From positions 1 to 64,000 of the forward strand of contig CANOLV010000014.1 in assembly GCA_947567425.1 (NCBI GenBank): a DNA stretch of 64,000 bases, in the 5' to 3' direction. Positions 25,181 through 33,084 of the stretch are shown here, piece after piece; within the stretch, counting starts at the first letter, position 1, and the number at the start of each line of letters is the position of its first letter. The notes beneath the pieces were generated by a model. It saw only the letters and a program-made list of their open reading frames with translations, did no database searches and was not told the origin of the DNA. Made by a program: the position numbers and the translations under genes. The stretch comes from an uncultured Porphyromonadaceae bacterium. Lineage in GTDB: Bacteria; Bacteroidota; Bacteroidia; Bacteroidales; Muribaculaceae.

Positions 25181-27934
25181 TTATATTCTGAAATTAAGTT
25201 CCATGCCAAAATATGGCGAGGTATAGCGTCTGACAAGCACACCCCCGCTTCTGTAGGGAGGTTCGATGGAGGCTATGCGATTGACATAAAGGGCCAGTCC
25301 TATCCGGTCGTTCCAGAACTGTTTGGTGGCTTTTATGTTGAAAGTGGTCGATATCGGCACGGTGTATGTGTCGAACGCGGAGCTTGAATAGGATCTGACC
25401 AGCTGACCGAGAAGCGGGTCGGCAAGAGACGCCTGAGTAAAAGGATGAACAGCTCCGTCGGCATCCATAAAGTGGGTCGGCACTCCGTCGCGATAAAGTG
25501 TGCGCCTCGACGTAAACCATAAATTCTGCACGGTAAGCGAAAAGTTAAGCTTCAATGAAGGTATGTCGGTATCGAACATCACGTTAGTGTTGAAGCTCCT
25601 GTACTCGCTTCCGTCGTTGTCGTCATACAGACCTATATATTGAAGTTCGCGGTTGTTGACTATTATGGATGGTTTGTACCACAGTGACTGGCTGTTGACA
25701 TTAACGGTTCTGAAGTATGCGCCCGACACGGTGACACGGGTCTTTACCGAAGGAATTCGGCGTGATTGGAACGTATATTCCACCCCCTCCTTGACGGTGC
25801 GGCTTCCATTAGTGGAGTACGACCTGACGGCCTGATAGTCGACTGTGGTATAAGGCAATTCCTCTATGCGCGGGGCACGCCCGGCGGCGTAAGGATCGAA
25901 TCCCGACGCATCATAACGGCGGTACTGATAACGGTGCACCATGCCGGAATTGCGGAATCCGTCGCGCATGTCCTCGCGAAAATAGGTCACCGACAGACGG
26001 TTCCCCTTAAATCCCACATCACCCCTGACCTCCCACTTCAGGTTGCGGGCCGGCTTAAGGTCATAGTTGGTAAGATCCTCCACGTAAGTCATCACGTTCA
26101 TCACCCTATATTCCTCTACATTATGATAGTAGTTCAACTGTTCGAAGTCCACATAATACGGGTCGGGGTACAGATACGCCGCCACCGGCATCTTCGTGTG
26201 CAGTCCCACACCCCCGGCAAGTTCCCACGAGAGAGCCTCCGCCCCGATGTATGTGGGAGCAGGAATCCATACAAGATTCACCCGAGGATCGATATAAGGC
26301 TTCCCTGAGAGCAGATAACGCTTATCCAAATGAAGCAGCTGTGTCCACCGTACCCCCGATACAAGCTCTACGGAGTGGCTGCCAAGCCTCCACAAAGCAC
26401 TGTGTTCGAGATAGCCCGACATCTGATGCATGGCAGGAATGTCGGTAAAACTCCGGGGCCTTGTAGACATGCTCGGCGATATCGGACGATCAATGTCATA
26501 CACACGCCCTGCTCCGTAATTCTTATTCATCGACCATTCGACTCCGGCCTTCATCCGTCCTGAATATGCAGAACTTCCGTATGCAAATCTGAAGTTGAGT
26601 TTGGCGTATGCGGTAAACGGTTTACTGTAGACATCCAGCTCCGCAAGATACAGCATAGGCAGATAGCCGACATAGTTGCTTCCCGGTTCGAGCGACATCG
26701 GCAACGGCATGACACGCGACGGCGCCACATGCTTATCCTGACGTGTATGGTCAGCGGTATAGCTTACTCCCGTGGTCAGCGTGGCATCTCGGAAAAAGAT
26801 TCCCGCAGTCGGCCGGACAGCCAGGGAGCTGTTCCACGACAGCGCATGGCGATTATTGGCATAGGCATCTACAGTATTGTTAACTGTCAGATCAGGATCA
26901 TTCTTGTCGTTTTCAAATGTACCCGTGTAATTGAGCGATGTATTCCATTCGGCCGTGACAGTCTGTCCGCCCCATCTCTTATTGCTTCTTACCGATCCTG
27001 TAACACGCTTGAAGTTCTCACGGTTGTTTCTGGGGTCTATTTTAGAGTCGAGATAATCCAGACCCACATTCAATGTCCAGTCATCGCCCGGCATGCGCAG
27101 ACCTTTACCTACATAAAAAAGCTGGCTCTGAGTGTCGGCCTTGAACCGGGCTTCCAGACCTGACACTCCCGACTTACGCTTTATATTGACCAATCCGGAA
27201 GTGACCTCTCCATACTCCACGGAGGCTATTCCTCTGACCACCTCAACCTTCTCAATGTCGTCAGTGGAGATCGAACGCATGTCGACTCCCTTGCCGGCAG
27301 AATTACGTTCGGAATAGTTCGCGTCGGTGGTGTTTGGCATCCCGGACCCATTGTTGACAGGCACTCCGTCGATTAAAAAAGAAGTGCCGAGCGCGGATGT
27401 GGCATAGTCGTCAGACATCGTCACGCCAGATGCCTGGCGTATAGTGACGGAGTTTACACTCCCCATAGCAGGATCCTTGACAATGCCGCCTGGCAGAAGC
27501 GACATAAGGTCCGTGAAACTTGAAGGCTGCAGATGGCGCATAGCCTTGGTGTCTATGACGGATGTGCTTGACTTGCTCCGTGCTTCCGTAGCGGTCACTA
27601 CCACCTCGCCAAGAGGATCATTAGGCAGCAGCATCACTTCAATCAGCGAATCGCCCCGAAGCGACAATTCACTCTTATGAGGCTTATAGCCCAAAGAACT
27701 CACAGTCATGGTCCATTCGCCCGGCCTAACCGCCACAGCCAGACGACCGACGGCATCAGTATATCCCCCGGACACATCGCCGGGACCGGACGACATGTAC
27801 ACCGCGGCAAACTCCACCGGCGATCCGGTGTCGGCATCGACCACACGCACCAATACAGAGGCAACGGCATTACCGACGGCTAGACACACCGCCAACGATG
27901 CAGTCAACAAAATTTTAAACCGACTCATTCCCAT
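25181..27934 (-). CDS. TonB-dependent receptor with carboxypeptidase-regulatory-like domain
   Basis: A 917-residue outer-membrane receptor. It has a signal peptide (about 1-25), then a CarboxypepD_reg-like domain (about 26-110: VRVVDADTGSPVEFAAVYMSS, GRLAVAVRPGEWTMTVSSLGY). The plug follows from about 115 (MRHLQPSSFTDLMSLLPGG, IDGVPVNNGSGMP, IEKVEVVRGIASVEYGEVTSGLVNIK), then a 22-strand type barrel ending YFGMELNFRI. It is not accompanied by a SusD-like gene, so it is not a standard glycan utilisation pair. It is the first gene of the seven-gene operon. An ATG two codons in (MSRFK) is an alternative start. Confidence 0.93.
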   Translation of the reverse strand: MGMSRFKILLTASLAVCLAVGNAVASVLVRVVDADTGSPVEFAAVYMSSGPGDVSGGYTDAVGRLAVAVRPGEWTMTVSSLGYKPHKSELSLRGDSLIEVMLLPNDPLGEVVVTATEARSKSSTSVIDTKAMRHLQPSSFTDLMSLLPGGIVKDPAMGSVNSVTIRQASGVTMSDDYATSALGTSFLIDGVPVNNGSGMPNTTDANYSERNSAGKGVDMRSISTDDIEKVEVVRGIASVEYGEVTSGLVNIKRKSGVSGLEARFKADTQSQLFYVGKGLRMPGDDWTLNVGLDYLDSKIDPRNNRENFKRVTGSVRSNKRWGGQTVTAEWNTSLNYTGTFENDKNDPDLTVNNTVDAYANNRHALSWNSSLAVRPTAGIFFRDATLTTGVSYTADHTRQDKHVAPSRVMPLPMSLEPGSNYVGYLPMLYLAELDVYSKPFTAYAKLNFRFAYGSSAYSGRMKAGVEWSMNKNYGAGRVYDIDRPISPSMSTRPRSFTDIPAMHQMSGYLEHSALWRLGSHSVELVSGVRWTQLLHLDKRYLLSGKPYIDPRVNLVWIPAPTYIGAEALSWELAGGVGLHTKMPVAAYLYPDPYYVDFEQLNYYHNVEEYRVMNVMTYVEDLTNYDLKPARNLKWEVRGDVGFKGNRLSVTYFREDMRDGFRNSGMVHRYQYRRYDASGFDPYAAGRAPRIEELPYTTVDYQAVRSYSTNGSRTVKEGVEYTFQSRRIPSVKTRVTVSGAYFRTVNVNSQSLWYKPSIIVNNRELQYIGLYDDNDGSEYRSFNTNVMFDTDIPSLKLNFSLTVQNLWFTSRRTLYRDGVPTHFMDADGAVHPFTQASLADPLLGQLVRSYSSSAFDTYTVPISTTFNIKATKQFWNDRIGLALYVNRIASIEPPYRSGGVLVRRYTSPYFGMELNFRI

Positions 27935-27939
27935 AGACT

Positions 27940-27993
27940 AAAAAATTTGCACTGTGAAGATGCGCTGCCTACGCATAAATTTCACAGTGCAAA
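27940..27993 (-). terminator. Terminator-like hairpin directly before the TonB receptor gene
   Basis: A perfect 13-bp inverted repeat (27946-27958 with 27981-27993) encloses an inner stem ATGCG/CGCAT (60-64 with 72-76) and a 7-base loop. On the minus strand it is followed by six T (27945-27940). It lies about 95 bases after the FKBP gene stop and ends only 5 bases before the receptor ATG. It can terminate the esterase-FKBP transcript and control entry into the receptor operon. Confidence 0.8.
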
Positions 27994-28020
27994 ATTAGTC
28001 TACAGCCAAAAGGCCGGAAA
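27990..28020 (-). promoter_or_regulatory. Promoter overlapping the hairpin before the TonB receptor operon
   Basis: The minus strand reads TTTC (28020-28017), a 19-base spacer and TAATTTTG (27997-27990), which is a -33/-7 pair with one mismatch in the -33. The expected start point is near 27984, inside the 5' arm of the terminator-like hairpin. Confidence 0.5.
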
Positions 28021-28044
28021 TACTCAATTTATATGATTTTTGCC

Positions 28045-28062
28045 GACCGGACATGTCCGGTC
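28045..28062. promoter_or_regulatory. 18-bp perfect palindrome, probable operator
   Basis: GACCGGACATGTCCGGTC is its own reverse complement. It lies about 70 bases upstream of the predicted start of the receptor operon and 27 bases after the FKBP stop. The position fits an activator or a distal repressor site. I saw no second copy in the window. Confidence 0.65.
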
Positions 28063-28088
28063 TAATCAAATGGGATTAATACCACAAA

Positions 28089-28487
28089 TCAGTTGACCCC
28101 TAGGAGTTCTATGTCGAACACCAAAACCGAGCCACCTGGAATGCCAGGCTGGGAATAGCGTCCGTAGCCCATTTCGGAGGGAAGGTATATCTCCCATCTG
28201 TCGCCTACATGCATCTGCTGCAACGCGATGATCCACCCCTGGATCAGATCGCGCAGACGCATGGCCACAGGCGTACCGCCACGCGAGCTGTCGAACGTCT
28301 TTCCATTGACAGTGCGTCCGGTATAGTGCACTGTCACTACGCTCGACCTATTGGGAACGGGAGAGTCCTGGCGACCTTTCTTCAATATTTTATAGTATAT
28401 GCCTTTGTCGAGTGCGTTCACCCCCGGCTCGGAGGCTTTTTCTTCAAGCCAGCGACGGTTCTTCAATATATATTCCTGATTAGCCAT
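28089..28487 (-). CDS. FKBP-type peptidyl-prolyl cis-trans isomerase
   Basis: A 132-residue single-domain FKBP. Residues about 45-130 hold the FK506-binding fold: VTVHYTGRTVNGKTFDSSR, DLIQGWIIALQQMHVGDRWEIYLPSEMGYG and VLVFDIELL. It catalyses proline isomerisation in protein folding. There is no signal peptide, so a cytosolic location is likely; the helical N-terminal 30 residues (MANQEYILKNRRWLEEKA) occur in other Bacteroidales members. It starts 17 bp after the esterase gene. Confidence 0.92.
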   Translation of the reverse strand: MANQEYILKNRRWLEEKASEPGVNALDKGIYYKILKKGRQDSPVPNRSSVVTVHYTGRTVNGKTFDSSRGGTPVAMRLRDLIQGWIIALQQMHVGDRWEIYLPSEMGYGRYSQPGIPGGSVLVFDIELLGVN

Positions 28488-28504
28488 GTCTGATATGCGT
28501 TAAT

Positions 28505-29374
28505 TCATTCCTCCTTCTTTACATACGGAGCAAAGAAATCCCATATTATCTTCGCAGTGTCCACATCCTTATTGCCCCATGAATGTTTGCCTCCCTCTAT
28601 CTCATAGACCACGACATCCATTCCTGACGGAGCTCCGGAATAAACATAACGTGTGACGGGCCTTTCAGGATCAGCCTTGGATGGGATAGTGTCGACTGTG
28701 AGCTTCGTGCATCTGTTATTGTAAGCGATCGAAGCCACTGCGAGCGGAACAGGGATATATGCACCCCAACCTCCCGTATTCTCATGGTCGCCCTGCCACA
28801 TTGAGGTTTTGTCGGCATTGCCGTGAATCTCCAGGAAGGGAACCGGTACTGTAAGGATGTTATTAAGATATGTGCATTCAAATGTCAATCCGGCCACCGA
28901 AGCGTATGCCTTGAAAAGCTCAGGGTCGGTATAAGCAAACTGATAGCAAAGGTCACCGCCGTTGGACATTCCCGCACTGAATACATTCTCACGGCTCAAA
29001 TTAAACCGGGAACATACTTCGTCGAGAAGTTTACGGAAAAAGTCGGCTTCGTCGATCTGCATGGATTCCTGAGGAGGATATCCAACCTTCCACCCATCCT
29101 TACCGCTCGAATCGGGCATGCCGTCAGGATAGCATACTGCAAATCCGCAACTGTCGGCCACGGCATTCATGTCTGGACGCCACCGGGTCTTAGATCCGTA
29201 GCCATGGGTATATACCACCAAAGGCGCACCAGGTTTAATACCCTCAGGAACGTACATGGTGTAGGTTCGCACGGTGTCGCCATAATTAAATTCATATCTG
29301 GGGCGCTCGGCCTTTTGAGCCATAACTGAAATCGACATCCCCATAGCCAAAAAAAGTGTAACCAGTCTGGTCAT
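28505..29374 (-). CDS. Secreted alpha/beta-hydrolase esterase (PHB-depolymerase/LpqC-like)
   Basis: A 289-residue protein with a signal peptide (MTRLVTLFLAMGMSISVMA). The alpha/beta-hydrolase fold shows YTHGYGSKTRW (oxyanion region), the nucleophile elbow GMSNGGDL near residue 138 (GxSxG), and a His in GGKHSWG near 262. This pattern is typical of the poly(3-hydroxybutyrate) depolymerase/feruloyl esterase family, which acts on ester-linked plant or polymer substrates; the actual substrate is unknown. It has its own good promoter and is co-directional with the FKBP gene. Confidence 0.87.
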   Translation of the reverse strand: MTRLVTLFLAMGMSISVMAQKAERPRYEFNYGDTVRTYTMYVPEGIKPGAPLVVYTHGYGSKTRWRPDMNAVADSCGFAVCYPDGMPDSSGKDGWKVGYPPQESMQIDEADFFRKLLDEVCSRFNLSRENVFSAGMSNGGDLCYQFAYTDPELFKAYASVAGLTFECTYLNNILTVPVPFLEIHGNADKTSMWQGDHENTGGWGAYIPVPLAVASIAYNNRCTKLTVDTIPSKADPERPVTRYVYSGAPSGMDVVVYEIEGGKHSWGNKDVDTAKIIWDFFAPYVKKEE

Positions 29375-29402
29375 AACTGAGTATTTAAAGTTAATGAACA
29401 GC

Positions 29403-29434
29403 CAAAGTTATTAAAATAGATTCAAACATGCAAA
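29403..29434 (-). promoter_or_regulatory. Promoter of the esterase-FKBP pair
   Basis: The minus strand reads TTTG (29434-29431), 20 bases, TAACTTTG (29410-29403). It is a full match to the Bacteroidetes consensus, placing the start point about 20 bases before the esterase ATG. Confidence 0.8.
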
Positions 29435-29559
29435 TGACAATCCATGCCGGGCCACATGCCTGACAACGGCAATGCAAGTCGAGCATAGACACAAATTATC
29501 GGCAGAACACCGATAGAATAATATTATTATTGCAGGGAATCGGCAGACCGGGTGCGAAA

Positions 29560-29902
29560 CATGACTCATAGGATTCTTCATCACCCGGATGCCCAGGACA
29601 GACACTTTCGAGGATTCTGATTCGCCGAAAGCACAGCCTGAAACGTTTAAGACAGCATGGCATGCACATGCTAATACGTCTCCGAGGTCACGCGAAGAAG
29701 CGAGAGCCAGTTCCGACCACCCGGCCTGAAGGTCCCACCCGACAGAGGCCGCGGACCTCCATCAGGCACGGCACACGCGGACGTCAGACAGTATCATGGT
29801 GTCAGCCGGACCGGATCCGAAAGACCGGCGACAACCCTATTCCGTCATTCGCCCGAACGCGCCGCCGTGGCACATCCGGATTAATCGAACAATGCAAAGT
29901 TA
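29560..29902 (-). ncRNA. Candidate structured non-coding RNA (unidentified)
   Basis: This GC-rich block of about 340 bases lies in an otherwise AT-rich 811-bp gap and has no credible reading frame. At its right edge the minus strand carries TAACTTTG (29902-29895), a perfect -7 element. Stable stems are visible: GGTCC (29731-29735) with GGACC (29753-29757), extended by CCTGA (29725-29729) with TCAGG (29762-29766); and GCCGG (29805-29809) with CCGGC (29825-29829). It contains none of the signature sequences I know for RNase P RNA, tmRNA or SRP RNA. The strand and the left end are guesses. Confidence 0.4.
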
Positions 29903-30138
29903 CGACGCATACGACCGATTGATACTGCAAAATTGGGAAAAAATTTTTCACAGGCCACGTCCATAGAAAAATTCACAGAAGAATTCATTCAAAATATATG
30001 TAAAACTATCACCATCAAAACACCACGCCAACCGCCCATCACGGTAGCCGGTGACAGATTGACGCAAGAGGCAAACTTTTTTTGCATCGACGGGCAAAAT
30101 TTAGGGGTAAAAAGAGATGTAAATCCAAATATATTCTT

Positions 30139-30146
30139 TACATTTG
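30139..30146 (+). promoter_or_regulatory. -7 promoter element for gdhA
   Basis: TACATTTG matches TAnnTTTG, 40 bases before the gdhA ATG. No good -33 is visible. Confidence 0.5.
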
Positions 30147-30185
30147 CCATAACTAAAATTCATTTATCATATAACACATTTGATT

Positions 30186-31523
30186 ATGGATATAAACAAT
30201 ATCATGAATGCCCTTGAGGCAAAACACCCGGGTGAGAAAGAGTATCTCCAGGCAGTGAAAGAAGTATTGCTTTCTGTAGGTGATGTCTACAATCAACATC
30301 CTGAATTTGAGAAAGCACGCATCATTGAACGCATGGTAGAACCGAACCGAATCGTGACATTCCGCGTCACTTGGATAGACGACAAAGGGGATGTCCAGAC
30401 CAACCTCGGCTACCGCGTGCAGTTCAACAATGCCATAGGCCCGTACAAGGGTGGAATCCGCTTCCACGCTTCAGTTAACCTTTCAATCCTTAAGTTCCTG
30501 GGCTTCGAACAGACATTCAAGAATGCCCTTACCACCCTTCCGATGGGAGGTGCCAAAGGCGGCAGCGACTTCTCGCCACGTGGCAAGAGCGACAGAGAGA
30601 TCATGCGTTTCTGCCAGGCGTTCATGCTTGAACTTTGGCGCAACGTAGGTCCTGACCGCGACGTACCGGCCGGCGACATCGGCGTAGGCGGACGCGAAGT
30701 AGGCTACATGTACGGAATGTACAAGAAACTCACCGAAGAGCACAACGGCACATTTACAGGCAAGGGACTTGACTTCGGCGGTTCGCTCATACGTCCTGAA
30801 GCTACCGGCTTCGGCGCCATCTACTTCGTCAAGGATATGCTCGCCGACAAGAAAGATACGATAAAAGGCAAGACTTTCGCCATCTCCGGCTTCGGCAACG
30901 TGGCATGGGGCGCAGCCCTCAAGGCTACGGAACTCGGCGGCAAGGTAGTGACCATCTCCGGCCCCGACGGATACATCTATGATCCTGACGGAATCTCCGG
31001 CGATAAAATCGACTATATGCTTGAACTCCGCGCTTCGGGCAACGACATCGTGGCACCGTATGCAGAGAAGTATCCCAACGCCACATTCTTCCCCGGCCGC
31101 AAGCCTTGGGAACAGAAAGTGGACATAGCATGTCCGTGCGCGACTCAGAACGAGCTTAACGGCGACGATGCCAAGATGCTCGTAGACAACGGCGTACAGA
31201 TGGTGGCAGAGGTGTCGAACATGGGCTGCACACCCGAAGCTATCGACCACTTCATAGAGACCCGTACCACCTACGCTCCCGGAAAGGCGGTCAACGCCGG
31301 CGGTGTGGCCACTTCAGGACTTGAAATGAGCCAAAACGCCATGCACCTGCAGTGGAGCGCCGAAGAGGTCGACCAGAAACTACACTCAATCATGGACAAC
31401 ATCCATGAACAGTGCGTCAAGTACGGAACAGAACCTGACGGCTACATCAACTATATGAAGGGCGCCAACATCGCCGGCTTCATGAAGGTGGCCAACGCCA
31501 TGATGGGCCAAGGCATCATCTGA
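30186..31523 (+). CDS. gdhA: NADP-specific glutamate dehydrogenase
   Basis: A 445-residue hexameric glutamate dehydrogenase that converts 2-oxoglutarate and ammonia to glutamate, the main ammonia-assimilating route in many Bacteroidales. Motifs: GPYKGGIRFHASVNLS (near 88), PMGGAKGGSDFSPRGKSDRE with the catalytic Lys (near 120), PAGDIGVGGREVGYMYG, the Rossmann motif SGFGNVAWGA (near 237) and KAVNAGGVATSGLEMSQNA near the C-terminus. The ATG at 30186 (MDINNIMN) is preferred over a TTG two codons upstream. Length is typical. A strong terminator follows. Confidence 0.95.
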   Translation: MDINNIMNALEAKHPGEKEYLQAVKEVLLSVGDVYNQHPEFEKARIIERMVEPNRIVTFRVTWIDDKGDVQTNLGYRVQFNNAIGPYKGGIRFHASVNLSILKFLGFEQTFKNALTTLPMGGAKGGSDFSPRGKSDREIMRFCQAFMLELWRNVGPDRDVPAGDIGVGGREVGYMYGMYKKLTEEHNGTFTGKGLDFGGSLIRPEATGFGAIYFVKDMLADKKDTIKGKTFAISGFGNVAWGAALKATELGGKVVTISGPDGYIYDPDGISGDKIDYMLELRASGNDIVAPYAEKYPNATFFPGRKPWEQKVDIACPCATQNELNGDDAKMLVDNGVQMVAEVSNMGCTPEAIDHFIETRTTYAPGKAVNAGGVATSGLEMSQNAMHLQWSAEEVDQKLHSIMDNIHEQCVKYGTEPDGYINYMKGANIAGFMKVANAMMGQGII

Positions 31524-31557
31524 CGTAGAGACAACATTTAAGCAAAAAGAATTGACC

Positions 31558-31597
31558 GGAGAGGGGATGAGCGGAAGCACATCCCCTCTCCTTTTTT
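31558..31597 (+). terminator. Rho-independent terminator after gdhA
   Basis: A perfect 12-bp stem (31558-31569 with 31580-31591), a 10-base loop and six T (31592-31597), 35 bases after the gdhA stop. Confidence 0.92.
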
Positions 31598-31712
31598 ATT
31601 TCACACGGGAAAACACTAATTAACATCGCATAACACAAAGTTGACCTAAAATCAAATTTGTCCACAAAATAACAGTTTATTCTATATACGTTAGGCAGTT
31701 ACATCCATTTCA

Positions 31713-31744
31713 CTTGCAGACGATGCCGCGCACCGCTAATTTTG
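31713..31744 (+). promoter_or_regulatory. Promoter of the TolC-MacAB-LytSR operon
   Basis: CTTG (31713-31716), a 20-base spacer and TAATTTTG (31737-31744) form a near-consensus -33/-7 pair. The ATG of the tolC-like gene is 28 bases downstream. Confidence 0.6.
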
Positions 31745-31772
31745 CATCATCAAAATTCAGACACAAGAGCCA

Positions 31773-33068
31773 ATGAAACAGAAAATCGCATTATTAACAG
31801 TGCTGACTGTCGGGGCGCTTCAAGGCTTCGGACAGGAGTGGTCGTTTGACGACTGCCTGAACTATGCCAAAGAACATAACATCTCGCTCCGTCAGTCCAT
31901 GCTCAATGAACAGACCTCACAGTATTCGCTGGAGGAATCCAAGGCCGAGTGGCAACCGTCGCTCGACTTCTCGACCACCCACGGCCTGACCAACACACCG
32001 TGGTCAGAGGGTAAAAAGAATGCGTACAACAGCAACTACGGCCTATCGGCAGGCTGGACAGTGTGGAACGGAGGCAAACGCGAAAACAATATCAAACGCG
32101 CCCAAATACAGACCTCCATCGACGCACTGTCCACTCTGGACCGCTTCCGCAACATAGAGACCGAACTGCTGTCGATCTATATCAATGTACTGTACAATAA
32201 GGAGTCAATAGCCATCTACGAAGAAGCCGTAAAACTCAGCGAGGCCCAGGCCGAACGAGCACGCCAACTGATGGAGGCCGGACGTCTGTCGAAGGTGGAC
32301 TATGCCCAACTCCAATCGCAGTATGAACAGGACAAATACAATCTGGTCAATGCCCAGGGCACATACAACACCCGGCGCATGGAACTCAAACGCCTGCTCG
32401 AACTCGGCATAGACAGCGACATCACCCTGAAAGATATGGAATGGACTCCAGATGAAGTGATGGCAACCATTCCTCCCATAGAACAGAGCTATGAAATGGC
32501 GCTCGCCACCGACGCACAGCTCGAAGCGTCGAAGCTGCAGAAAGAGATGGCCGAAGTGGACGTGGCCATAGCAAAGTCAAGCCGCTATCCGACAATAGCC
32601 CTCAATGCCGGCGTATCGACAGGATATTTCTCGGACGGACCCGGATTCGGAACCCAGATGAAACAAGGATTCAACGAGAACATAGGCCTCACCCTGTCAG
32701 TGCCCATATTCGACAAGAAAAAGACCAAGACAGCCACCGCCAAAGCCAATATCCAGCGCATCAACGCCGAGCTCGACGAACAGGCACGCCGTAACGACAT
32801 AGCCCAGAATGTAGAGTCGTGGTACATCGACCTTCAGGCCGCCCAGGCCCGCTATGCCGCCGGAACGGAAAAAGTGGCATCGACATCGTTGAGCAACGAT
32901 CTTGTCAACGAACAGTTCAATCTCGGACTCGTGAACACCGTGGAGCTTATGACGGCCCACAACAATCTGCTGGAAGCACGCCACTCGCTTCTGCAATCCA
33001 AATACATGGCCATGCTCGGCCACAAAATGATCGAATACTACAGAACAGCCACGATCACCATGCCATAA
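31773..33068 (+). CDS. TolC family outer-membrane efflux protein
   Basis: A 431-residue protein with a signal peptide (MKQKIALLTVLTVGALQGFG) and the two-repeat TolC/OEP structure: long coiled-coil helices with heptads (EEAVKLSEAQAERARQLMEAGRLSKVDYAQLQSQYEQ; NIQRINAELDEQARRNDIAQ) and the repeat motif GLVNTVELMTAHNNLLEAR. It forms the trimeric outer-membrane duct of a tripartite pump. It starts the operon and is followed by the adaptor gene after 16 bp. Confidence 0.92.
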   Translation: MKQKIALLTVLTVGALQGFGQEWSFDDCLNYAKEHNISLRQSMLNEQTSQYSLEESKAEWQPSLDFSTTHGLTNTPWSEGKKNAYNSNYGLSAGWTVWNGGKRENNIKRAQIQTSIDALSTLDRFRNIETELLSIYINVLYNKESIAIYEEAVKLSEAQAERARQLMEAGRLSKVDYAQLQSQYEQDKYNLVNAQGTYNTRRMELKRLLELGIDSDITLKDMEWTPDEVMATIPPIEQSYEMALATDAQLEASKLQKEMAEVDVAIAKSSRYPTIALNAGVSTGYFSDGPGFGTQMKQGFNENIGLTLSVPIFDKKKTKTATAKANIQRINAELDEQARRNDIAQNVESWYIDLQAAQARYAAGTEKVASTSLSNDLVNEQFNLGLVNTVELMTAHNNLLEARHSLLQSKYMAMLGHKMIEYYRTATITMP

Positions 33069-33084
33069 TAAAAAATAATCAGAT

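Larger units (their letters stand above)
29375..30185. other. 811-bp non-coding gap between the esterase and gdhA
   Basis: It holds the esterase promoter at its left end, the GC-rich candidate RNA in the middle (29560-29902), and an AT-rich right part (29930-30185) with the gdhA -7 element. The open frames here are short, Arg-rich or out of keeping with neighbouring codon use, and I do not regard them as genes. Confidence 0.7.

Noticed and set aside
27940-28088. Cobalamin or other riboswitch before the TonB receptor gene
   Set aside because: The 154-bp spacer is too short and lacks recognisable aptamer sequence; a palindrome, promoter and terminator account for it.
29560-29902. RNase P RNA, tmRNA or SRP RNA
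   Set aside because: None of the conserved signature sequences of these RNAs could be found on either strand.
29662-29922. Plus-strand open frame in the GC-rich segment
   Set aside because: The product is Arg/Pro/Thr-rich, without homology features or a start signal; the segment looks more like a structured RNA.
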